DNA of 64,000 nt from Streptomyces sp. NBC_00193 (lineage in GTDB: Bacteria > Actinomycetota > Actinomycetes > Streptomycetales > Streptomycetaceae), in assembly GCF_026342735.1 (NCBI RefSeq), contig NZ_JAPEMM010000001.1, positions 2,108,001-2,172,000 on the forward strand, read 5' to 3'. Under the pieces are notes generated by a model, which saw nothing but the letters and a program-made list of their open reading frames with translations, was not told the DNA's origin and did no database searches. The translations under genes were made by a program, and so were the position numbers. Below are positions 8,260-16,892 of this stretch, in pieces. Position 1 is the stretch's first letter. Every line of letters begins with the position of its first letter.

Positions 8260-9840
8260 TCACTCCCCGGCGGGGCAGGAGCGCGTCCCGGAGGGCAGGC
8301 GGCCGTCGATCAGGAAGTGGTCCACGTACCCCTGCACGCAGCGCGAGGCGTCGTACCCGGTGTGTCCGTCACCCTTGTAGTCCACGATCACGGTGTTGCC
8401 GAGCCGCTTCGCCGTCTCCTCCGTCCACTCGTACGGGGTGGCCGGGTCCCCGCGCGTACCGACGAGCAGGATCCGCGGGATCCCGGCAGGGCGGTCGATC
8501 CTGCGGATGAAATCGGTGCCGGCCGGGCGCCCGTAGCAGGCCAGCACCGTCATCAGCTGGCGCGGCCCGAAGATCGGCGAGGCGGCCAGGAAGAGCGGCT
8601 GGAGCTCCCCCAGCTCCTGCGCGACGGCGGCCGGCGAGGCCTTGGCGTCGCCGCGGTCCGGGTCGTCGGCGCAGTTCACGGCGACGAGCGCGGCGGCCGC
8701 GTTGTCGGCGGGCACGGCGACGGCGCCGGCCGCCTCCTCCCGGGGCGGCGGCGGGTCGTCCGGACCGCCGAGCTGCATCAGCCCCACGGGGTCACCGCCC
8801 CGCTCGACCAGGGCGAGCGCGTCCGCGAGGTCGGGCCACCACTTCTGCGAGTACAGGGCGATCGCGATGGCGTCGGCCACGTCCTGCCCGGTGAAGCGCA
8901 GTCCGCCCTCGCCGGTCAGCGGCGCTGCGTCCAAGCGGGTGACGAGGGCCTGGACCTTCTCCTTGGCGGTACGGGTGTTCGTGCCGTAGACGCAGTCCTG
9001 CCGGTGGGCGCACCAGACGAGGAAGTTGTCCAGCGCCCTCTGCTGGCCGACCGCCGACAGCAGGGCCTGCTCGCCGAGCGGCTCGGTGAGGGTGTCGACC
9101 CCGTCGAGGGCCATGCGGCCGGTGTGGCGCGGGAACAGCGCGGCGTAGACGGCGCCGAGGCGCGTGCCGTAGGAGAACCCGAGGAAGTCGAGCTTGTCCT
9201 CCCCGAGGGCCTGGCGCAGCAGGTCCATGTCGCGGGCCACGCTGACGGTACCGACGTACGGGAGCACCGGCCCGGAGTCGAGCGCGCAGCGCTTGGCGAC
9301 GGCGCGGAGCGCGGCGAGCTCGGCGGCGGGCCCGGTGGGGGCCGCGTCTCCCGCCGGGGCGCCTCCTCCGCACGTGATGGGGGCGCTGCGGCCGACGCCG
9401 CGGGGGTCGAAGGCGACGAGGTCGTAGCGCTTGTTGAGCTCCGCGAAGGCATTGGGGTCGGCGGCGAGGGTGGAGATGCCGGGGGCGCCGGGGCCGCCGA
9501 AGTTCATCACGAGGGAGCCGAGCCGCTTGCCGCCGGGCGCGGTGGCGGGAAGCTTGGCGACGGCGATCCGGAGCGTGCCCGGGCCGGCGCCCTTGCCGTT
9601 GCCTTCGTGGTCGAGCGGCACGGTGAGGGTGCCGCAGCGCATGCCGGCGGGCACGGGCTTCTCGGGGCACGCACCCCACTCGATCCCCGTACGCGCGGGC
9701 GCGGGCGCGGGGGCCGGACCGGGCACGGCGGCGAGCAGGGCGCCGGCCAGGGCGGTGCCGAAGACTCCGCTGCCTATGCGGGTACGGGCCCGCGCGGGCG
9801 AGCCGGAGCGGGATCGGGATCGGGAGCACGAACGGTGCAC
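8260..9840 (-). CDS. Secreted alpha/beta hydrolase, tripeptidyl aminopeptidase (TAP) type
   Basis: 526 residues. The GTG at 9840 has AGGAGG five bases upstream. A basic, Ser/Arg-rich signal region and hydrophobic stretch (GTALAGALLAAVPG) direct export. The N-terminal hydrolase domain contains the nucleophile elbow GFSYGTRLG, and DPRGVGRS marks the oxyanion region of S33-type enzymes. The C-terminal TAP domain (PF08386) ends with GDGHTGYDASRCVQGYVDHFLIDG, which supplies the catalytic His and a Cys that pairs near the C-terminus. Family members remove peptides or hydrolyse esters outside the cell. The exact substrate cannot be read from sequence. Confidence 0.88.
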   Translation of the reverse strand: MHRSCSRSRSRSGSPARARTRIGSGVFGTALAGALLAAVPGPAPAPAPARTGIEWGACPEKPVPAGMRCGTLTVPLDHEGNGKGAGPGTLRIAVAKLPATAPGGKRLGSLVMNFGGPGAPGISTLAADPNAFAELNKRYDLVAFDPRGVGRSAPITCGGGAPAGDAAPTGPAAELAALRAVAKRCALDSGPVLPYVGTVSVARDMDLLRQALGEDKLDFLGFSYGTRLGAVYAALFPRHTGRMALDGVDTLTEPLGEQALLSAVGQQRALDNFLVWCAHRQDCVYGTNTRTAKEKVQALVTRLDAAPLTGEGGLRFTGQDVADAIAIALYSQKWWPDLADALALVERGGDPVGLMQLGGPDDPPPPREEAAGAVAVPADNAAAALVAVNCADDPDRGDAKASPAAVAQELGELQPLFLAASPIFGPRQLMTVLACYGRPAGTDFIRRIDRPAGIPRILLVGTRGDPATPYEWTEETAKRLGNTVIVDYKGDGHTGYDASRCVQGYVDHFLIDGRLPSGTRSCPAGE

Positions 9841-9913
9841 TGCACCCTCCTGGAGCGGCCCCCCGGACCAGTCAGCTCACCATAAACGCGCCCCGCACGA
9901 CCCGCCCCGCGAA

Positions 9914-9919
9914 CATAAT
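9914..9919 (+). promoter_or_regulatory. Possible -10 element (CATAAT) of the kinase gene
   Basis: CATAAT lies 30 bases before the kinase ATG, in otherwise GC-rich DNA. No convincing -35 element stands 16-19 bases upstream, so the assignment is tentative. Confidence 0.3.
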
Positions 9920-9948
9920 CGGATCCGGGCGATCGAGGGGGCGCGCGC

Positions 9949-11775
9949 ATGCGCGAGCGGGACGTGCTGGTCGAGCGGTACGAGCTGACCGGGTTACTGG
10001 GGCGGGGCGGCTTCGGCGAGGTGTGGCGGGCCTTCGACACCCGGGTGCGCCGGACGGTCGCGATCAAGATCGGACATCCGCGGTCGGTGGAGGACCGGGA
10101 GCGGTTCGCCTCCGAGGCTCACCTCGCGGGCACCCTCGTCCACCCGTGCATCGCGGCCCTGTACGACTACGGCGAGGCGCAGTACGAAGGACGGCCGCTG
10201 GTCTACCTGGTCATGGAACTCGTGGAGGGCGAGACCCTCGCCGCCGTCCTTGGCCGCGGGGTACCGCCCACGGCGTCCGCCCTCGTCTGGGCCCGGGACG
10301 TCTGCGAGGCGCTCGGGGCCGCGCACGAGCGGGACGTGGTGCACCGGGACATCAAGGCCCTGAACGTGATGATCACCGGGTACGGCGGTCCGGGCACGGG
10401 CCGTGCGAAGGTGCTCGACTTCGGCATCGCCAAGTACCTGCACCAGCCCGGCCTCACGGCCACGGGCCACGTCATCGGCTCGTTCGAGTACATGGCGCCG
10501 GAACGCCTGCTCGGCGCCCCCGCCGTCGACGGACGGGCCGACCTCTACGCCCTGGGCTGCCTCCTGATGCAGCTGCTGACGGGCCGGCTCCCCTTCCCCG
10601 CGCAGGACATCGAGGCGCTGTCCTACGCGCACGCCCACACGGCGCCGCCGCCGCCCAGCTCGCTGCGGCCCGGGCTTCCTCCCGGGGCCGACCGGCTGGT
10701 GCTGGACCTGCTCGCCAAGGACCCGGCAGAGCGACCGGCCGGGGCCGCGGAGGTGATCGACCGGCTGAACGCCCTGATCCGCGGGGACGAGGAGCCGCCC
10801 GCCGCCCGCGACGCCGCCGGCACGCGCGACGCTCCCGGCACGCGCACCCGCATCCGCCCGGCTGCGGCGGACGACGACACCGCGCGCCCGGTCCTCGTCG
10901 CGCGGCTCGACCGGATCCTGGCCTCGGGCCGCACGGGCGCCGGCCCGGACTTCGTACGGCAGCTCGACCTGCTGATCGGCGACCTCGGCGAATCCCTCGG
11001 CGCCGACGACCCCCTGACCGCCGAGGCGGGCTACCACCGTTCCATGTACCTGTGGCAGTCGGCGGGCGACCCGACGGAGCTGGAGCGCGTGCTCCCCCGG
11101 CTGCTGGGCGTCCTGGGCCCCGAGGACCGGCGGACCATCGACGTGCAGGCGGTGCTGGCCGGCTTCGCCGCCGCGCGCGGGCAGGTCGACGGCCGGCCGT
11201 GGCTCCCCGTGCTCAGGGAGGTCATCGAACGCTCCACCCGGGTGCTGGGCGCCGACAGCGAGATCACCCTGATCGCCCGGCTGGACCTCGCGGAGGCCCT
11301 GGACCGCGAATACGACGGCCGTGCCAGGCCGTTGGCCGCCCCGCGAGAGCGCACCTGGGAGCAGTCGGCCCGCCGCCGGGACCTGCTCGCGCCGCTGCTG
11401 CCCGACCTGGTGCGGGGCCTGGGCCCGGACGACCCGCGGGTCCGCGAGGTCACGCTGCGCCTGGCCCTGGACAGCTACGGCCTCGGCGTGTACCGCGAAG
11501 CCCTGCCGTACTACGAGCAGTTGCTGCCGAGCAGCCCCGCCGGTCTGGTGAGGACCCCCGTGGGCCTGCGGATCCAGCACGCCCACTGCGTCGCCGAGTC
11601 CGGGGACCCGCGGCGTGCGGTGGCCCTCTTCGACGCCGTGCGCGAGCTCCTGTACACGCGGGGGGACGCGCAGTCCGTCCAGTGGGACAAGCGGGCGCGC
11701 TCCCTGCGGTCGGACGCGAAGAAGATGCAGCGGCAGCAGGGCGGCGGCGGCCTGCTGGGCCGCCTCCGCGGCTGA
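9949..11775 (+). CDS. Soluble Ser/Thr protein kinase with TTA codon
   Basis: 608 residues. Residues 10-275 form a Hanks-type kinase: Gly loop GRGGFGEVW (18-26), Lys40 in VAIK, HRDIKALNVM with Asp134, DFGIAK with Asp157, and PERLLG. The remaining 330 residues have no membrane helix. They are helical and resemble a TPR-like repeat region, so it is a cytosolic kinase with a C-terminal interaction module. Codon 16 (9994-9996) is TTA, read in Streptomyces by the bldA tRNA, which suggests translation limited to late growth or development. GAGGGGG lies 8 bases before the ATG. It is convergent with the acyl-CoA ligase gene, 21 bases apart. The targets are unknown. Confidence 0.9.
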   Translation: MRERDVLVERYELTGLLGRGGFGEVWRAFDTRVRRTVAIKIGHPRSVEDRERFASEAHLAGTLVHPCIAALYDYGEAQYEGRPLVYLVMELVEGETLAAVLGRGVPPTASALVWARDVCEALGAAHERDVVHRDIKALNVMITGYGGPGTGRAKVLDFGIAKYLHQPGLTATGHVIGSFEYMAPERLLGAPAVDGRADLYALGCLLMQLLTGRLPFPAQDIEALSYAHAHTAPPPPSSLRPGLPPGADRLVLDLLAKDPAERPAGAAEVIDRLNALIRGDEEPPAARDAAGTRDAPGTRTRIRPAAADDDTARPVLVARLDRILASGRTGAGPDFVRQLDLLIGDLGESLGADDPLTAEAGYHRSMYLWQSAGDPTELERVLPRLLGVLGPEDRRTIDVQAVLAGFAAARGQVDGRPWLPVLREVIERSTRVLGADSEITLIARLDLAEALDREYDGRARPLAAPRERTWEQSARRRDLLAPLLPDLVRGLGPDDPRVREVTLRLALDSYGLGVYREALPYYEQLLPSSPAGLVRTPVGLRIQHAHCVAESGDPRRAVALFDAVRELLYTRGDAQSVQWDKRARSLRSDAKKMQRQQGGGGLLGRLRG

Positions 11776-11796
11776 CCCCGGGGCCGGGCCCGCCCG

Positions 11797-13680
11797 TCAG
11801 GGCCGCCGGTACAGCGCGTCGATCTCCCGCGCGAAGTCCCGCGCGACCGCGCCCCGCTTCAGCTTCAGCGAAGGCGTCAAGTGCCCCCGCTCCTCCGTGA
11901 AGTCCCATTCCAGCACCACGAACCGCCGGATCGACTCCGCCCGCGACACCAGCCGGTTCGCCTCGTCGACCGCCCGCTGGAGGTCCGCCCGCAGTTCCTC
12001 GTCGTCCACCAGCTCCCTGATCGGCACGCCCACCTTCTTGTGCATCTGCCGCCAGTGCTGGAGCCCTTCCGGTTCCAGGGTGATCAGCGCGGTGACGTAG
12101 GGCCGGTTGTCGCCGACCACCATGCACTGGCCCACCAGCGGATGGGCCCGCAGCCAGTCCTCCAGCGGGGCGGGGGCCACGTTCTTGCCGCCGGAGGTGA
12201 TGATCAGGTCCTTCTTCCGCCCGGTGATCGTCAGGTAGCCGTCGTCGTCGAGCTCCCCGATGTCCCCCGTGGACAGCCACTGCTCCCCGCCCACCGCCAC
12301 GCCGCTGTTCCAGTACCCCGCGAACACGTGCGGCCCGCGCAGCAGCACCTCCCCGTCGTCGGCGATCCGTACCGCCGTCCCCGGCAGCGGCCACCCCACC
12401 GTGCCCAGCCGGGGCCGCAGCGGCGGGGTGACGGTCGCGGCCGCGGTCGTCTCCGTGAGCCCGTAGCCCTCGAAGACCTCGATGCCCGCGCCCGTGTAGA
12501 AGGCGGCGAGGCGCTTGCCGAGCGGGGAGCCGCCGCTCAGGATGTACCGCACGCGCCCGCCCAGGGCCGCCCGGATGCGCCGGTACACGAGCGGCTCGTA
12601 CAGCGACCGGGCCATCCGCAAGCCGAACCCCGCCCGCTCGCCCTCCGCCAGCTCCCCGAAGCGGCGCGCGATCCGCGCCGCGCGGTCGAAGGAGGAGGCC
12701 CGGCCCATCTTCTCGGCCGTCGCCCGGCCGGTGTTGTAGACCTTCTCCAGGACGTACGGGATCGCCAGCAGGAACGTCGGCCGGAAGCCGGCCAGGTCGG
12801 CGAGGAGGTCCTCGCTGCGGATGCTCGGCGCGTGGCCCAGCTTCACCCGCGCCCGCATGCAGCCGACGGCCACCATCCGCCCGAAGACGTGCGACAGCGG
12901 CAGGAAGAGCAGGGTCGAGGCCGGGTCCTTGCTGACCGACTTGAAGACGGGGTGCAGCAGCTCCACCGCGTTGTCCACCTCGGCGAAGAAGTTGGCGTGC
13001 GTCAGCACGCACCCCTTGGGCTGCCCCGTCGTCCCGGAGGTGTAGATCAGCGTCGCGACGGACTCCGGCGCGCACCCGGCCCGCCGGGCCGCCACGACCT
13101 CGTCGGGCACGTGCTCCCCGGCCTTGACCAGCCGGGCCACGGCCCCCGTGTCGAACTCCCAGAGGTGGCGCAGCCAGGGCAGGTTGGCCCGCTCCGAGCT
13201 GATGATGCGCGCCTGCGCGGTGTCCTCGACCGCGCAGGCGACGGCCCCCGAGTCCTGGATGATCCAGCGCGCCTGGATCGCGGAGGAGGTCGGGTACACC
13301 GGTACGGTGATCAGCCCGGCCGCCCAGCCCGCGAAGTCGAGCAGGGTCCACTCGTAGGTGGTCCGCGCCATGATGGCCAGCCGGTCGCCCGGCCGCAGCC
13401 CCTCGGCGATCAGCCCCTTCGCGACGGCGAGCACCTCGCCGGCGAACTCGGCGGCCGTGACGTCCCGCCAGGTCCCGTCCCGGTCCTTGCGGGCGAGTAC
13501 GGCTTCACCCGGCGCCTGCCGGGCATTGTCGAAGGGGATGTCCCCGAGGGACCCGCGGACCGGCACCGGCGCCAGCGGCGGCACCCACACCTGGCGCACC
13601 CGCCCCTCGATCACGGTCTTGACGGGCTCGACGAGCTTCGGCGGACTGACGACCCTCACCAGGCTCGATTCGGCGGTCAC
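11797..13680 (-). CDS. Long-chain fatty acid--CoA ligase (AMP-forming)
   Basis: 627 residues, ATG at 13680 with GGGAGG upstream. It is an ANL-family ligase of the FadD15 group, activating fatty acids as acyl-CoA for beta-oxidation or lipid assembly. It carries IYTSGTTGQPKGC (P-loop), GYGLTETTA, LSTGDIGELDDDGYLTITGRK and the C-terminal catalytic Lys region SLKLKRGAV. It is a paralogue of 2853-4625, sharing the same motif order and the same C-terminal pattern (TPTLKLRRRAV versus TPSLKLKRGAV). The promoter region contains TTACCG/CGGTAA half-sites (13707-13736) that suggest TetR-type repression. Confidence 0.93.
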   Translation of the reverse strand: MTAESSLVRVVSPPKLVEPVKTVIEGRVRQVWVPPLAPVPVRGSLGDIPFDNARQAPGEAVLARKDRDGTWRDVTAAEFAGEVLAVAKGLIAEGLRPGDRLAIMARTTYEWTLLDFAGWAAGLITVPVYPTSSAIQARWIIQDSGAVACAVEDTAQARIISSERANLPWLRHLWEFDTGAVARLVKAGEHVPDEVVAARRAGCAPESVATLIYTSGTTGQPKGCVLTHANFFAEVDNAVELLHPVFKSVSKDPASTLLFLPLSHVFGRMVAVGCMRARVKLGHAPSIRSEDLLADLAGFRPTFLLAIPYVLEKVYNTGRATAEKMGRASSFDRAARIARRFGELAEGERAGFGLRMARSLYEPLVYRRIRAALGGRVRYILSGGSPLGKRLAAFYTGAGIEVFEGYGLTETTAAATVTPPLRPRLGTVGWPLPGTAVRIADDGEVLLRGPHVFAGYWNSGVAVGGEQWLSTGDIGELDDDGYLTITGRKKDLIITSGGKNVAPAPLEDWLRAHPLVGQCMVVGDNRPYVTALITLEPEGLQHWRQMHKKVGVPIRELVDDEELRADLQRAVDEANRLVSRAESIRRFVVLEWDFTEERGHLTPSLKLKRGAVARDFAREIDALYRRP

Positions 13681-13706
13681 GGCATGCCTCCCTGGCCGTA
13701 CGGAGT

Positions 13707-13736
13707 GTTACCGCCGGTAATTTACTTAGCGGTAAC
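13707..13736. promoter_or_regulatory. Operator-like TTACCG/CGGTAA half-sites upstream of acyl-CoA ligase
   Basis: TTACCG-C-CGGTAA (13708-13720) is a perfect 13-base palindrome with a single central base. A further GCGGTAAC (13729-13736) pairs with GTTACCGC (13707-13714). The block lies 27-56 bases before the ligase start. The A/T-rich centre (AATTTACTTA) stands out from the surrounding DNA. A TetR/FadR-type repressor site is the natural reading, but the cognate protein is not identifiable here. Confidence 0.55.
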
Positions 13737-13890
13737 CACCCCTGAACACCCCTGCGCCCGCCTTTTCACCGTTGCTCCACGGCACGCCGCCCACACCCCC
13801 ACCTCGCGCGCACTCCCGCCACTCCCGCCACTCCCCCGGATGCCGCGGAAAGCCGGTGCCCGAAGATCATCCGTCCGGAAGACTGCTCCC

Positions 13891-14514
13891 ATGACTGCTC
13901 CCATGACCGCTCCCCTCACCTCCCCCGACCCGGGCCCCAAGGCCGATCTCCACTTCTACCTCCAGTCGGCCCGCGAGGCGCTGCTCTGGAAGCTCGAAGG
14001 CCTTTCGGAGTACGACGCCCGCCGCCCGCTCACCCCGACCGGCACCAACCTCCTCGGCCTGGTCAAGCACGCGGCCACCACGGAGCTGGGCTACCTCGGC
14101 GACACCTTCGACCGCCCCTCCGGCGAACCCCTCCCCTGGGTCGCGGAGGACGCCGAACCCAACGCGGACATGTGGGCCACCGCGGACCAGTCCCGCGCGG
14201 ACGTCATAGGCCTCTACCACCGCGCCTGGGCCCACGCGGACGCGACGCTCGACGCCCTCCCCCTGGACACGATCGGCACGGTCCCGTGGTGGCCGGACCA
14301 CGACAACAAGGTGACCCTCCACCACGCCGTCGTCCGCATCATCTCCGACACCCACCGCCACGCCGGCCACGCCGACATCCTCCGCGAACTCCTCGACGGA
14401 GCGGTCGGGATGGAGAAGTCCAACACCAGCCTGCCGCCAGAGGACGAGGCCTGGTGGCAGGCCCACCACGCCCGCCTGGAGAAGGCGGCCCGCGAAGCGG
14501 ACGAGGCCCCTTAG
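13891..14514 (+). CDS. DinB-family protein (DUF664)
   Basis: 207 residues from the ATG at 13891. A second in-frame ATG at 13903 repeats MTAP. It forms the four-helix DinB/YfiT-like fold: DLHFYLQSAREALLWKLEGLSEYDARRP near the N-terminus, LVKHAATTELGYLGD (His ligand 1), and SDTHRHAGHADILRELLDG (two further His ligands) complete a divalent-metal triad. Family members include bacillithiol and mycothiol transferases and many enzymes of unknown substrate. Mycothiol-dependent chemistry is plausible in this type of host but not shown. Confidence 0.85.
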   Translation: MTAPMTAPLTSPDPGPKADLHFYLQSAREALLWKLEGLSEYDARRPLTPTGTNLLGLVKHAATTELGYLGDTFDRPSGEPLPWVAEDAEPNADMWATADQSRADVIGLYHRAWAHADATLDALPLDTIGTVPWWPDHDNKVTLHHAVVRIISDTHRHAGHADILRELLDGAVGMEKSNTSLPPEDEAWWQAHHARLEKAAREADEAP

Positions 14515-14531
14515 GCGGCCCGGCCCGGGTC

Positions 14532-15022
14532 TCAGAAGTGGGTGGCGATCCCGAAGGCCCACCGGAGCCGGGCCATGTCGTGCCGGTCGCGGTCCCTGGG
14601 CTCGTAGCCCTGGTGGAAGCGGACCTGCTGCTCGGCGGACAGGCAGGGCACGGGCGTGCCCTCGATGGCGCCGGTCACGAAGCAGGACGACGGATAGACG
14701 AAGGGGCGCCCCGGTTCGAGCGACGCCTGCACCGCCGGGCCGTCGTCGGCGAAGACGAGCGGATGGAGGTCGATCTCCCGGCCGTCCGAAGCCGTGACGA
14801 CGAACCGGACCGGCCGCCAGTTCAGGCTCTCCTCGAAGCCCGCACCGGAAAGGGCCGCCATCACGACGCCCTCCTGGTCCTGCCGGTGCATCAGGTCAGA
14901 TCGCCGTGCTCGCGGGTCTGCACACCGACCAGGGCGTCGATCCCCCATCCTCCGCCGACCCAGACGTCCGCCCCCGCCCGCCGCAACAGGGCCAGGACGG
15001 ACAACACCTCTTCAGCCGTCAT
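14532..15022 (-). pseudogene. Aminoglycoside/lincosamide-type nucleotidyltransferase, one-base frameshift
   Basis: Reading from ATG 15022, the first 43 residues are a proper N-terminus (VWVGGGWGIDALVGVQTREHG) that stops as GDLT-stop. The remainder continues in the next frame from ATG 14891 (MHRQDQEGVV...RWAFGIATHF). Inserting one G into GATCTGACCTGATG gives GDLDLMHR, the acidic metal-binding motif expected after TREHGD in LinA/AadB-like nucleotidyltransferases. The gene is therefore intact apart from a single missing base near 14892-14899, exactly in the catalytic motif. The restored length is about 163 residues, normal for this family. It could be a real inactivating deletion or a sequencing error. 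Confidence 0.75.
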
Positions 15023-15091
15023 TACGTGACGCAGGCTAGGAGCGTCCGCCCCGGACGTCCTTCCGCGGCTCCGGTCCGGCCGGATCGGGCA

Positions 15092-16117
15092 TCAGGCAGC
15101 CGCGCGTTCCCCGGGCGGGGACGGGCAGGTGCGGCAGCGGCCCGGTTCCGGGGCGCGGAAGGCGCGGTCGCAGCCGTCGCAGTTCTGGAGCGGGTCCGGG
15201 CGCCGCCGGTCCCCCGGAGCGGGCGGGGCCGGGGGCATGGCCGGCGGGATCAGCGCGGTGAGCCGGTACGCGAGCACGGACGCGGCACTGCGCAGCGGAG
15301 CAGGCAGGTTCTGGGACAGCACCTGCCCGATGGCCGCGGGATCGACCCCCCGCTCCAGCCAGGCCGACACCCCTGGCGCGAGCCGCGCGACGTCCCGCTC
15401 GGAGAGCAGCAGCCGGGGATCGTTGCGCCGCAGCCCGGCGAGCAACCCGACGGCCTCGGGCGCGGGGGCCGGGCCGGACAGCGGGACGGGGGCGGACGCC
15501 GCCGGGCGGCCCGGCTCCGACTCCCTTACGGGTTCTGCGGGTTGCCGTACGGGCTCCAGCGCGGGCGCCGCTTCGGCGTCCGGGTCCGGGTCCGGTACGG
15601 GCTCCAGCGCGGGTGCCACCTCGGCGTCCTGGGCCGACTCCGGTTCAGCCAGGGGCTCGCGTACGGCCTCCCCCATGGCCTCCTCGCCATCCCCCGACGG
15701 GCACGGCGGCGGAGGCGACGGGGGGCGGGGCGGCAGCGGGCCGCCGGAGGGGGCGCCGGGCTTGTTGTACGAGTAGGTCCGCGTCATCACGCGCCCGCCG
15801 TCGAGCCGTTCGCGCCGCCGCTCCAGGTAGCCGTGCCGCTCCAGCTCCCGCAGGGCGGACCCGATGCGGACCTCCCCCTCGGGGAACTTCTCGGCGAGCG
15901 CCTTGATGCCGACGGGTGCGCCGTCGGGCAGCGACTGGATGTGGGCGGCGAGGCCGATCGCGACCAGCGACATCGAGCGGTGCTGGAGGAGGTGGTTGCC
16001 GACCACGGTGTAGTGACTGGTGTGCCACGTGTTGACGTGGATGACACCGGATCGGGGGGTCGCCGCCCGAAGACGGGACGACGCGCACGAGGGCGCGCTA
16101 GGGTGCTCAAGAGCCAT
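15092..16117 (-). CDS. Winged-helix DNA-binding protein with C-terminal Cys motif
   Basis: 341 residues from the ATG at 16117. The open frame continues upstream, but with poorer codon bias. The N-terminal third (SGVIHVNTWHTSHYTVVGNHLLQHRSMSL... LRELERHGYLERR) is a winged helix typical of Streptomyces helix-turn-helix proteins that accompany DUF397 loci. The middle is a Pro/Glu/Ala-rich linker with an internal duplication (APALEPV, 15547-15624). The C-terminal domain ends with CDGCDRAF...CRTC, a CxxC pair set able to bind zinc. It lies next to the HATPase/XRE/DUF397 genes at 16382-17935, so a regulatory role is likely. The target is unknown. Confidence 0.75.
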   Translation of the reverse strand: MALEHPSAPSCASSRLRAATPRSGVIHVNTWHTSHYTVVGNHLLQHRSMSLVAIGLAAHIQSLPDGAPVGIKALAEKFPEGEVRIGSALRELERHGYLERRRERLDGGRVMTRTYSYNKPGAPSGGPLPPRPPSPPPPCPSGDGEEAMGEAVREPLAEPESAQDAEVAPALEPVPDPDPDAEAAPALEPVRQPAEPVRESEPGRPAASAPVPLSGPAPAPEAVGLLAGLRRNDPRLLLSERDVARLAPGVSAWLERGVDPAAIGQVLSQNLPAPLRSAASVLAYRLTALIPPAMPPAPPAPGDRRRPDPLQNCDGCDRAFRAPEPGRCRTCPSPPGERAAA

Positions 16118-16381
16118 AAGGAAGGTTGCTGCTTCCTGCTTGGTCAGGCCCTCGACCGGGATTGCCGTCCCGCCGGGGGCCGTCTCATGTCTGCTGTTGT
16201 TGTCGGGGCGAGCATATGCCCGCCAACCGGTCGGAAATCCAGCCGAGTTGACCAAGTTCACCCGACCGAGCGACTCAGCTTGAACGACGGCCGGTTGGGT
16301 TGGGTCGGTTGGTTTTTTCACCGGGTTCTTTGGTCTTTTTACGTCGCGCCGCGCCGCGTCCCGGCCACCCGCGACCCGGGC

Positions 16382-16750
16382 TCAGAGATCGACCTCCGCC
16401 CACACCACCTTCCACGGAGCCGGCCCTTCCCGTACGCCCCACCGGTCCGCGAGCGAGGTGACCAGGATGAGCCCCCGACCCGGGTCGCGGATCTCCGGGA
16501 TCCGGTCACTCCGGGTGTCCGTCACCTCAATGAGCAGCAGCCCGGGAGTAACGGACATCCCGAGCCGGAAGTCCCGCCCGGCAACCCGCCCATGGGTCAC
16601 GGCATTGGCGGCGAGCTCGGCAATGATCTGCGCAGGCCCCTCCAAGGGCAGCCCCCAGGAGCGGAGTTGCTCGATGGCGAGCACCCGCCCGAGTCGGGCC
16701 CCGCGCGGGGTGGCGGACAGCTGGACGTGGAAGTCGACGAGTTGAGTCAT
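16382..16750 (-). CDS. RsbW-like ATP-binding protein (HATPase_c)
   Basis: 122 residues, ATG at 16750. It is a GHKL ATPase of the anti-sigma-factor/serine-kinase type: the N-box IAELAANAVTHG (about residues 41-52), then EVTDTRSDRIPEI, and the G-box DPGRGLILVTSLADRWGV. These small proteins are abundant in Streptomyces and often stand beside XRE/DUF5753 and DUF397 genes. It is divergent from the XRE gene at 16893 over 142 bases, and a similar arrangement recurs at 62625-64000. Partner sigma or antagonist unknown. Confidence 0.88.
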   Translation of the reverse strand: MTQLVDFHVQLSATPRGARLGRVLAIEQLRSWGLPLEGPAQIIAELAANAVTHGRVAGRDFRLGMSVTPGLLLIEVTDTRSDRIPEIRDPGRGLILVTSLADRWGVREGPAPWKVVWAEVDL

Positions 16751-16815
16751 CACGTCACTCAGCGTGGCCACCGGTGCGTACCGTGAGAAGCCGCATCGTC
16801 GGTACGTCCCGGCTT

Positions 16816-16852
16816 TGTCCGGAGCTTGTCCGGCCCTGTCCGGCCTGTCCGG
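16816..16852. repeat. Four helically phased TGTCCGG direct repeats
   Basis: TGTCCGG begins at 16816, 16827, 16837 and 16846, spacing 11, 10 and 9 bases, about one helical turn each. The cluster ends 41 bases before the XRE regulator ATG and lies in the divergent promoter. It may be an operator array for that regulator. Confidence 0.6.
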
Positions 16853-16892
16853 ACCGGCCCCAGGGGTACGGGCTCGTTGGAGGTGGGCGCGC

